From the NCBI RefSeq assembly GCF_030588185.1, contig NZ_JAOSID010000003.1, positions 1 to 64,000 of the forward strand: a stretch of DNA of 64,000 nt, given 5' to 3'. Origin of the DNA: Candidatus Phytoplasma melaleucae. GTDB lineage: Bacteria > Bacillota_I > Bacilli_A > Acholeplasmatales > Acholeplasmataceae. Below, piece by piece: positions 15,957-23,654 of the stretch. The notes beneath the pieces were generated by a model. That model worked only from the letters and a program-made list of their open reading frames with translations. It searched no databases and was not told the DNA's origin. Made by a program: the position numbers and the translations under genes. The stretch's first letter is position 1, and each line of letters begins with the position of its first letter.

Positions 15957-18128
15957 TTATTTTTGCAAAATAATATCAATTGGTTTTTTAAAGGATATTT
16001 TGAAAATTTCCATAAAGCTAACTACAAAAGAAAAAACAAAAACAAAAATAGTAATAATTGAAATTGAATAAAAACCAAATTCTATTAATGTTATCCAAAC
16101 TAAATTAGAAATCCATTGATTTCCAAGAAAAATTAAAAATTTAGTCACACAAAGAGATAATAACAGATTAATAATAGAAATTAGAATAACTTCTTGAATA
16201 AAAATTTTAGCAATATCAAAACTATTGGCTCCAATAGCTTTTAAAATACCAATATCTTTAATTTTATCTTTGATACTCGAAGAAATAAAATTAAACATTA
16301 AAACAGCAGAAAATATAATATAATTAACACTTAAAAATAAGAATACACCGCTTAAAATTTGAAAAATGGGGTTAACAGCATCAATAAATTTTATAGCTGG
16401 TATATTAGATAATGAAATCTTAAAAGGGATTTTATTGTCATAAGAATTTTCATAATGTGCTTCTACAATTTCTTTTATCTCTTCTTCGCTTAAATTTTTT
16501 GAAGTACCTATCAAACTACTTACTGGAAAAGATGATTCAATTATTTTTTTTAATTCTTTATTTTCGATAAAAAATATTTTTTTAACTCCCTCTTCTACGT
16601 CTAATCTATATAAAACATAGGAAACACTTTTGATCAAATCCGCAAAAAAATCTTTTAACAATTGCTTAGCTTCATCAGGTTTTAAATTGGCTACATTTTC
16701 AAAACGTTTTTCCGGAAACATTTCTTCCAATAAACCTAAATCTTCTATTTCTTCCAATAAACCTAAATCTTCTTGAACTAATTGATGTGAAATTATTTTC
16801 GAAAAAAATTTTTGGTATTCTTTTAATTTATCAAAATAATATTGAGTAATAAAGACTTTTTTTTGATTTGAGTCTCTGTCTATTGGTTTTTTTGTTTTCA
16901 ATCCTATATTATTAATTACCTTGTTCAAATCTTTTATATCTTCGACAAAAACAATGTTAACCTGATCTTCATAAAAAGTCCATGCTATTTTACTAAAAAA
17001 CTGATGATTGGGGGCATCTTCTTTATTTATTTTATAAACAGTTTGAAAATATGCATGAGGATATGCTTTTTGTAGTTTTTTAAATTGGTCATTTGTTGTT
17101 CTATGTTCTTTTACTTTTGTTATAATCAATGGAATATGACGATTTTCCGTTAAAGAACTTTTAGCAGCTGTTTTAGCATTATAAAAAGAAAAAGATAAAG
17201 CTAAACCTAAAAAAATTAAAGAAAAACTAGTCAAAAAAATATTAAAGAAAAAATTTGCTTTTTTGTTTTTTAAAGTATTAAAAACTATTTTATAACATGT
17301 TAATAAAGGTAGTCGTGATTTGATAGATCTATAAATACTAACATTATCACTGTCTTCATTAGAAAAAACAGTATCTTGGAATTGTTTCGAATAAAAATCG
17401 TTACTATTTTGAATATGAGCAAAATGAGATAGTTTTAATTCGCTACCATTATTTTGTTGTCTCGTTTTATCAGCAATTATGTTTCCATCTGAAAGTTCAA
17501 TAATACGATCAGCATAAGAACATGCTGCATTTAAATTATGTGAATTTATAATAACTAATTTAGTTTTAGACAATTCTTTCAAAATGTCTAAAACATCTTT
17601 TTCTGTTTTAATATCTAAAGCACCTGTAGGTTCATCACACATAATAATTTCAGGGTTTTTAACAATAGCTCTAGCGATAGCTACTCTTTGCTGTTGACCT
17701 CCTGATAATTGTTTGGGAAAACGATGGCCCAAATTATCTAAATTTAACCTTTTCAAAACAGAATTAATTTTTGAACTATTAATTTTTTTACTTTGTAATT
17801 CCAAAGCAATACCTATATTTTGAAGTACTGTAAAATCATCTATTAAATTATAATCTTGAAACACAAAACCTACCGCTGAATTACGATATGAATCAAAATT
17901 AGAAGGTTTAAAATCTTTGGTAGAAATGTTTTTGAAAATCATATCACCGCTACTATATTTGTCTAACCCCCCTAAAATATGCATCAAAGTGGTTTTTCCG
18001 CTACCTGATTTGCCAATAATAAAAATAAGTCCTTTTTGGGGAAATTCTAAATTTATATTTTTTAAAACAACAATATCATTTTGATCATTTTGTCCGTATT
18101 TTTTAAATACATTTTTAAGTTTTAACAT
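15957..18128 (-). CDS. MacB/FtsX-type ABC transporter, ATPase fused to permease
   Basis: A protein of about 723 residues. Residues 1-220 are an ABC ATPase of the LolD/MacB class: Walker A GKSGSGKTT, the Q-loop FVFQDYNLI, signature LSGGQQQRVAIARAI, Walker B IIMCDEPTGALD. A permease follows with one transmembrane helix near residue 290, a large extracytoplasmic domain of about 300 residues, and three more helices near the end in a region that includes SSIKDKIKDIGILKAIGA, the FtsX/MacB permease motif. Such transporters export peptides or respond to antimicrobial peptides in Firmicutes. I choose ATG 18126-18128 (MLKLKNVFKKYGQ), where homologues begin; a GTG 12 codons upstream is possible. The extracytoplasmic domain contains a perfect 9-residue duplication. 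It is flanked by long gene-poor stretches. Confidence 0.82.
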   Translation of the reverse strand: MLKLKNVFKKYGQNDQNDIVVLKNINLEFPQKGLIFIIGKSGSGKTTLMHILGGLDKYSSGDMIFKNISTKDFKPSNFDSYRNSAVGFVFQDYNLIDDFTVLQNIGIALELQSKKINSSKINSVLKRLNLDNLGHRFPKQLSGGQQQRVAIARAIVKNPEIIMCDEPTGALDIKTEKDVLDILKELSKTKLVIINSHNLNAACSYADRIIELSDGNIIADKTRQQNNGSELKLSHFAHIQNSNDFYSKQFQDTVFSNEDSDNVSIYRSIKSRLPLLTCYKIVFNTLKNKKANFFFNIFLTSFSLIFLGLALSFSFYNAKTAAKSSLTENRHIPLIITKVKEHRTTNDQFKKLQKAYPHAYFQTVYKINKEDAPNHQFFSKIAWTFYEDQVNIVFVEDIKDLNKVINNIGLKTKKPIDRDSNQKKVFITQYYFDKLKEYQKFFSKIISHQLVQEDLGLLEEIEDLGLLEEMFPEKRFENVANLKPDEAKQLLKDFFADLIKSVSYVLYRLDVEEGVKKIFFIENKELKKIIESSFPVSSLIGTSKNLSEEEIKEIVEAHYENSYDNKIPFKISLSNIPAIKFIDAVNPIFQILSGVFLFLSVNYIIFSAVLMFNFISSSIKDKIKDIGILKAIGANSFDIAKIFIQEVILISIINLLLSLCVTKFLIFLGNQWISNLVWITLIEFGFYSISIITIFVFVFSFVVSFMEIFKISFKKPIDIILQK
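16721..16774 (-). repeat. Tandem 27-bp duplication inside the ABC transporter gene
   Basis: Two head-to-tail copies of a 27-bp unit (16721-16747 and 16748-16774) that differ only in the last base. In the protein they give EDLGLLEEI twice, in the extracytoplasmic domain. The length is a multiple of three, so the frame is kept. Identity at the DNA level points to a recent slippage or duplication. Confidence 0.9.
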
Positions 18129-19491
18129 ATTTCTTACATACTTTCTTAATAACATTTCTATCACTTAAAAATTTAATGACAAAGTCTAGTAAAGTTAGAG
18201 CATAGAGATTATTTAATTATAATATATTTTCTTTTTTTTAACTATTCAAAAAATCTTATTTACTTTAAAAGGGAGAGCAATAACTTTAAAAAATGGCACC
18301 AATGAGAAGCCTTAATTTAAACTGAACTATTATTAAATTAACAGTTTGATTTTTATTTTCACTTTGATGTACAAAAAGTTAACAAGTGGTTTACAAAATG
18401 AAACAATAATAATTTTATTTTATATTATCTCATGAAAATATTTTATCAGTTTGAAAAGATATTAAATTCTCTACTTAAAATCAAACCTTAAAGCCTTTTT
18501 TGAAAAAAAGTTGTCTTAAAAAAGGAAACAATGCAACATATAAAGATAAGAAAGTACATAAATATTTAGTTAAAACTGGCTAATAGTAAATAAATTCATT
18601 TTTAAAAAGTTGGATGATTAAAATATTCTGCTTAGAGAATTAATTCTTGGGGGGAGTTTTTTTGGTATTAGATGCCCCAAAAATAAGCTATTTTCACAAT
18701 CTTTGCAGCCGAAATCCGAATGTTTACACCCGGAGGAATTATAATCACAAAACTACCTGGATCGCCAAAGAAACTTACAGGTTAAAGATAGTAGATATAG
18801 TAATTTTAATGGTGTCATACCAATGGTTTTTACTGTTTAAACAGGTTAAATATTATCAATAAATGTTAGACTAAGAAAAAGCCAAACCAACCGCGGAGGA
18901 ACTTGCCCGACACAACAAGAAACTACTAAACTTACTCTTTTAGAGATCGATTAACAAATCAAAGATCTTAATAAAATAGCGCCTTTACTAAAACAAAATA
19001 ATACAACATGAATTTTCCGATCTGATGCATTTTAATTTTTGCTCCTTTGATCTTTGGAATAATGACGGCCTCACCCGTGATCATAATGGCCAACAAGATT
19101 TTCATGCGTTAAGTTTTAATAAAAAGATACTATCACTTTTTTATTATAAATTGTTGAATACATAGGAAAAAATAAAAAAACAATAGAAACATATTTATAT
19201 TATCAAGGACCTTTAAATAAATATGTATGTATCCGGTGAAAGTTTATTATAACCTAACCCAGTTAGGAATATTTTAAGTTTATATACGGGGAAGTTTTAT
19301 GCGAAACGAGAGAGCAAAAAAACTAAACTAAGAATCTAAAGAACTTCTAAAAAATATTTAACATAAAAAAATAAGTATTTCTTGATTAATCATTTTAAAT
19401 TATGAATCGAAGTTCTTCAGTCTTTTATGTTTTAACTCCTTTTAAGTTACAAATAATCACTACTGCTTATTCTAAAATAGAAAATAAAAAA
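18129..19491 (+). pseudogene. Gene-poor stretch with decayed plus-strand coding remnants (about 18640-19150)
   Basis: No intact gene is present. Between about 18640 and 19150 the base composition is richer in G and C than the flanks, and protein-like stretches occur in different plus-strand frames broken by stops. One reads EKAKPTAEELARHNKKLLN (from about 18876) and a shifted frame reads QQETTKLTLLEID, then past a stop QIKDLNKIAPLLKQNN. Further on, LWNNDGLTRDHNGQQDF is followed by HALSFNKKILSLFYYKLLN to a stop near 19160. The coiled-coil-like charged sequence resembles the repetitive hypothetical proteins of phytoplasma mobile units, but I cannot name the parent family. The likely cause is accumulated frameshifts in a relict mobile unit. 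The rest of the interval shows nothing. Confidence 0.45.
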
Positions 19492-19511
19492 ACCTCCCCA
19501 AATGAGAGGTT
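19492..19511 (-). terminator. Rho-independent terminator downstream of the secreted effector candidate
   Basis: A 6-bp stem AACCTC / GAGGTT with a loop of eight bases, followed on the minus strand by a run of seven T. It lies about 180 bases after the stop of the minus-strand secreted-protein gene at 19693 and is the first terminator in that direction. This isolates the effector gene from the ABC transporter gene further downstream. Confidence 0.7.
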
Positions 19512-19692
19512 ATTTGTTATTAGAATGGATGAAAAAACCTGCAATTTTCTTCATAAGTTCAAATCATACAAAAAAATTTAATTATGTTAAATCACTATCT
19601 CTTCAATGAACACAAACTAAGTTCTTATTTCAACAAAAATCCTTGTGTATCTGAGGCAGTACATTGAATCTTTTTATATTTATCCCTCACAA

Positions 19693-20079
19693 TTAGATAC
19701 GACGAGTCCTATTTTCCATTTCTGTTAGGTATAATGCGCGTTGCTCTACTAAATTACCTATTAATTGGTTAGTATTTCTAATCAAAGCACGTAAGGCACC
19801 ATGTGATTTTGTCGGCTCTGATGATCTAGCAAGTTCTAATTGTTCAATAAATTTTTGTAGTTGTTCTCTGTAAAAAACAAGTTTATTATCAATTTCAATT
19901 ATTTTTTGCTGAAAATCCGCCTCATCATTGACTTGGGAAACGTTTACTTCACGGTTATTATCACTCATTGCTAGAATATTATTATAATAATGACTAAATA
20001 AGCCTCTTACTACTAATAAATAAAGTAAAAGTAAGCTAACATTTACAATTTTCATTTTTGTCATTTTAGAGGACATCAT
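19693..20079 (-). CDS. Secreted effector candidate with SVM-type signal peptide, phyllogen-like architecture
   Basis: A 128-residue protein. Residues 1-37 form a Sec signal peptide: basic start, hydrophobic core VSLLLLYLLVV, and a predicted cut after NNILA, giving an NN..A-M junction like the SVM signal of phytoplasma secreted proteins. The mature part would be 91 residues, polar, without further membrane segments, with two predicted amphipathic helices: about 54-85 (KIIEIDNKLVFYREQLQKF) and 95-123 (RALIRNTNQLIGNLVEQRAL). Size and two-helix layout match phyllogens (SAP54/PHYL1), which cause plant MADS-box factors to be degraded and turn flowers leafy. I infer that from architecture only; another SVM effector is possible. 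The start has AAGGAG ten bases upstream, and a terminator follows the gene. It sits among decayed mobile-unit DNA, as effectors often do. Confidence 0.7.
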   Translation of the reverse strand: MMSSKMTKMKIVNVSLLLLYLLVVRGLFSHYYNNILAMSDNNREVNVSQVNDEADFQQKIIEIDNKLVFYREQLQKFIEQLELARSSEPTKSHGALRALIRNTNQLIGNLVEQRALYLTEMENRTRRI

Positions 20080-20890
20080 AATAAAATTTCTCCTTTTCCT
20101 TTTTAAAGATTATATCTTATTTCATAAATAATTTCAATTACTTATACTCCAACTTCTATTTAGGCATTGTTTCAGAATAGTAAAATAGCGGTTCATTCCT
20201 ATTTCAAAGAATACATATAAGTGTATCTTGAGCTATTTCTAAAACTCTATTCTCAATATAAAAAGCTTCTTTTAACTACCTTATTTATTGAAAAAAGACA
20301 CAAAATTACTTTTAAACAACTATGCCTTGAAAAGTTTGAATCATTTGAACTCTAGTTTGTATTTGAGTAATAGAAATTATTTATTGCAATGATAAGATGA
20401 GAGTGCAGATGCTTATCATTAGCATGTCTATTTTTAAATATTAGATTGCTATTCATCACCGATGAATAAAATTACTACAGCGACTAAAAAAACCTTAGTA
20501 TTAATAATTATTTACGCTGTACTTTTTAGTTCAACATGGAATTATACTTCCTCTTATTTTTTTAATACAGCAAAGAACCAGACGCTAATTACCATAGTCT
20601 AAGCACAATAAATGTCACTATGTTAAATAATCATAATTACATAAATAAATGCTTTCTATTTTGATAACCCGTTGTTTTTTAAAACAACTAACTATCTTCT
20701 AACATATTCTCTCTCGCAATGGATATAAATTTTTTTAGTAAAAAATCTAGTTGTTTTATATTCTAACTCTTTTTTTCTGAGGAGGAAAATTTACTAACTG
20801 CTTAATGGCAAAACAAGGATTTCAGAAATAAAAATAAATTCAGTTTGTGTTTAAAACTAATGAAAAGAAAAGATTCCCAACTAAAAAAAA
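20080..20890 (+). other. Mostly featureless stretch with one possible 46-codon ORF (20462-20602)
   Basis: The only candidate gene here is a plus-strand ATG at 20462-20464 opening 46 codons to TAA at 20600-20602. The predicted peptide starts MNKITTATKKTLVLIIIYAV, a basic start followed by a hydrophobic segment, then a short polar tail; it looks like a signal peptide or anchor cut off early. No ribosome binding site is visible, so it is more likely a remnant than an active gene. The rest is AT-rich sequence with no recognisable feature. Confidence 0.35.
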
Positions 20891-20922
20891 CTAATATTCT
20901 TGCCATTATGTCAGAATATTAG
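20891..20922 (-). terminator. Rho-independent terminator downstream of jetB
   Basis: A perfect 10-bp inverted repeat CTAATATTCT / AGAATATTAG with a 12-base loop, followed on the minus strand by a run of eight T (plus-strand A run before 20891). It is the first such signal after the stop of the JetB-family gene at 21150. It would end that transcript well before the jetC gene. Confidence 0.75.
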
Positions 20923-21149
20923 CGAGAGAATAGTATTTATGATAACAATTTTATAGAATATTCAACTTTTATCTTTTTATGATACCTTAAATGTAACTTT
21001 TACGCAGTTATTAATTTTAATTTTCTGAACATAATAATCATAAATAAAAAAAACATTTTCTTAATGAGTATTGGCGAATTGTTTTGATTATACAAAAATT
21101 TCTAAAAAATAGATAAACAAAAATTAAAATAAAAAACTTTGAAATAAAC

Positions 21150-21764
21150 TTAAATAGCTTGTTTAGAACTTAATAATTCTTGATAATATTCAATCATTTC
21201 TAAGTTAACTAGATAAAGAATAGAAGGATAAATTATAATAATTAAATGATCAGATAAGTAGTTACTATTATCTGAATAATCAATAATATTGTATTGACGC
21301 AATAAAATTAAAACTCTTTTGAAAGTTTCTTTATTCAATTTCCGGATTTCTGAGTACCCAATGTTTTTTAATTCTGTGTAAATGTCTTGTAAATAAACTT
21401 CTACTTTCTTGTTATGAGAAAAAGATTCTTTCTTTTTTTGGAATAAAATGCGAAAAATCAATAAAACTAAACTTTCTTCTTTTTTAAGTTTTAATTTGTT
21501 AAAATGATGAAAATTTCTTATAAAAATTACTTCATCATGTTTTTTTATTTCTAATTGAAAATCAACTAATTGAAAAAAAGAATCAAAGAGTTCCTTATAA
21601 AACAAAATAAAGCGATAATCATTGGCATCAGCTAACTTTTGAATAGTTAAATAATTCACTTGAAACAATTTATTGACAATTCTAGAAAAAACATCTTTTT
21701 CATTTTCTCTTAAAATTCCGAATTTTTGAACAAATGTATTTAATGCTAGTGTTTTTTTATCCAT
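21150..21764 (-). CDS. jetB: JetB/DUF4194-type kleisin-accessory protein, Wadjet/MksE-like
   Basis: A 204-residue soluble protein whose pattern fits the DUF4194 family (JetB/MksE), the winged-helix subunits that bridge the kleisin JetA/MksF and the SMC-like JetC/MksB motor. Indicative features are an N-terminal helix ending in VNKLFQVNYLTIQ, the DYRFILFYKELFDSFFQ segment around residue 48, the central LVLLIFRILFQKKKES near 99-114, the VYLQDIYTELKNIGY helix, and the C-terminal IIIYPSILYLV that closes the domain. The match is by pattern, without alignment, but the presence of jetC downstream on the same strand in the ancestral B-then-C order supports it. The gene is intact; AAAGG lies just four bases before the ATG, a slightly short spacing. 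It has its own terminator. No JetA-like kleisin gene is found upstream. Confidence 0.7.
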   Translation of the reverse strand: MDKKTLALNTFVQKFGILRENEKDVFSRIVNKLFQVNYLTIQKLADANDYRFILFYKELFDSFFQLVDFQLEIKKHDEVIFIRNFHHFNKLKLKKEESLVLLIFRILFQKKKESFSHNKKVEVYLQDIYTELKNIGYSEIRKLNKETFKRVLILLRQYNIIDYSDNSNYLSDHLIIIIYPSILYLVNLEMIEYYQELLSSKQAI

Positions 21765-22108
21765 AAAACCTTTTTTTCTTTAAAATATTTTTTTCATAAA
21801 TCATTTGTTAAAGATGTAAAATTGATGTAAAAATCAATTTCTCACTAAGTATGAAATATGCCTGTCTCTTAATCCCATACTGAAAAAAATAAAAATATAC
21901 GAATAAAATAAATTTTCTAATACATATAGATAACATACTTTTGTCTAGAATTATACAACTGTTTTGAACTAATTTAAAACGCGAAACTATATAAATATAA
22001 GGGGTATGTATTTTGCATATATAAAATATTTTCTGTTTTATAAATAAATAATCTTACTTAAATTAAACGAATTAAAATTATTTCTATAATTTGCTTCTAT
22101 GATGGCAA
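21765..22108 (-). other. Gene-free spacer between jetB and the HAD phosphatase gene
   Basis: About 340 bases of AT-rich DNA upstream of jetB on the minus strand. It has no open frame with a start signal and in particular no trace of a JetA coding sequence, which would be expected here in an intact Wadjet operon. A jetB promoter must lie in it, but I cannot pick out convincing -35 and -10 boxes. Confidence 0.5.
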
Positions 22109-22885
22109 TTACAAAATGTTTTCTTTAAAAAAATCGTACAATTTATCTGTATCAATATGAGGAGCAACAAAATTAGATGCTTTTTTAACCTCTGGATACA
22201 AACTATTCCCCATAGCAATGCCAATATCTGCTGCTTTTAACATTTCTATGTCATTACTACCATCACCCACACAAATTAATTTATAATCAGGATATTTATC
22301 TTTAATCTTTTTAATGCTATAATATTTGTTCACGTTCTTCACAGTTAAATCGATATGCGTCTCCCAACAACATATGTTAAAAAGATTGGAATCCTTTAAT
22401 AAGAATTTAATTTTGTCAATATCCTTCCCTAAAAGTATCATCAAGTAAACTTTATTATTTAAGTAGAAATTATGATCAATTAAATAATCAAATTCTTCTT
22501 TTTGATGTTGTTCTAAAGATGATCTTGATAAATTATTATCATTTAAAATAACTTCTTTTTGCATCCCCATTCCAGCTATGGTAATGTTATATGCTTTAGT
22601 TTTTTCAAGAATATCAGTGATATGATCTTGTAAAAAAGGTACTTCATCAATGATATTGTTGTTTGAAACAGTTAAAGAACCATTCATAAGCACAAAATAT
22701 TGAAAACAATAAGAAATCTCATTTATAACATTTAAATTACGATAATTTCTTCCTGTTGCAATTCCTAAAATTGTGTCAGGCAATTTGGATAATTCAATAA
22801 TTAATTTTTTTGTTTGGGGCAAAACTGTCTTCTTACTATTATGATACACAGTTTGATCGATATCAAAAAAAAATATTCTTCTCAT
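22109..22885 (-). CDS. HAD superfamily hydrolase, Cof type
   Basis: A 258-residue cytoplasmic phosphatase of the Cof/YbiV subfamily of haloacid dehalogenase hydrolases. Motif I is FFDIDQTVY (Asp8 nucleophile, Asp10 acid), motif II is GIATGRN (41-47), and motif IV is VGDGSNDIEML near residue 210, followed by the typical GIAMGNS. The middle forms the large C2 cap. Such enzymes dephosphorylate sugar phosphates or flavin and pyridoxal phosphates; the substrate cannot be read from sequence. It is divergent to dnaX and separated by 770 bases. No defects in the catalytic residues. Confidence 0.9.
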   Translation of the reverse strand: MRRIFFFDIDQTVYHNSKKTVLPQTKKLIIELSKLPDTILGIATGRNYRNLNVINEISYCFQYFVLMNGSLTVSNNNIIDEVPFLQDHITDILEKTKAYNITIAGMGMQKEVILNDNNLSRSSLEQHQKEEFDYLIDHNFYLNNKVYLMILLGKDIDKIKFLLKDSNLFNICCWETHIDLTVKNVNKYYSIKKIKDKYPDYKLICVGDGSNDIEMLKAADIGIAMGNSLYPEVKKASNFVAPHIDTDKLYDFFKENIL

Positions 22886-23654
22886 TTATTATTTGTCTAA
22901 AACCTCGCATTTAGTTGAACTAACATACAATGAAAAAAGGAAAAATAGATATAAATACTTAGATAATTTTTCTCAATCACACTTAAAAAAACTGAAAGTA
23001 CTGCAATAGATTTATTATATCAAAAAAAATAAAAATACAAATGACATTTAAAATTATTCATTTGATCACAAAAACCAATACATTTTTGGGTAAATAAATA
23101 TTAAAAAACAAAGTAATTATTGTTCATAGATAAATTGTTAAAAATTTTCAATTAATATAATTTATTACGAACACTTTAAAATAAATATAAACACAAAAGA
23201 AGGTAATATATCCCCTGGTTCAACTTATATAAGTAAAGTTAATATTGTAAAATGTTATTGTGTATAGCTAAAAATTACACTTACAGAATAATTTTTGTAG
23301 AATGACACTTTAAAGCATTAACTATAACACATTAGTAATGTTTGAATAAGATTAATTAAAAAAAATCTTGATAATTCTTGCTTATTATACATAAAAATAA
23401 AGATTCTGTAATAAATAATAGACAAAAAAAGATATGTTTCATGATATAAAAAAGAAAAAAGTCAAAAACTATATAGAGCGAATATAGTATAAATCTTTAC
23501 AAGTAATTTCTTTGAAAAACAAATTTATATGGTAAAATATTAAGAAATATTTTGCGTATTGAAATATTTTTTAATGTAAAACCAAAATAATTTTATTCTT
23601 AATCAGTGTATTTAATGATACTAGTGTAAATTTTTAAAAGGGAATTTATGAAAA
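22886..23654 (+). other. Divergent intergenic region upstream of dnaX and the HAD phosphatase gene
   Basis: About 770 bases between two genes that point away from each other, so promoters for both must be here. The sequence is extremely AT-rich with many TATAAT-like hexamers, and I cannot single out one promoter. I looked for a small SRP RNA, which lies just upstream of dnaX in some Firmicutes, and saw no GGAAG...GNAR core. No short gene with a start signal was found. Confidence 0.5.

Noticed and set aside
18647-18862. A 71-codon plus-strand ORF read as a gene
   Set aside because: No start signal, and the protein-like segments around it continue in other frames beyond its stop. I treat it as part of a decayed region.
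22886-23654. Small SRP RNA gene upstream of dnaX
   Set aside because: The location is typical in some Firmicutes, but no GGAAG/GNAR core or long GC-rich stem was visible in the interval.
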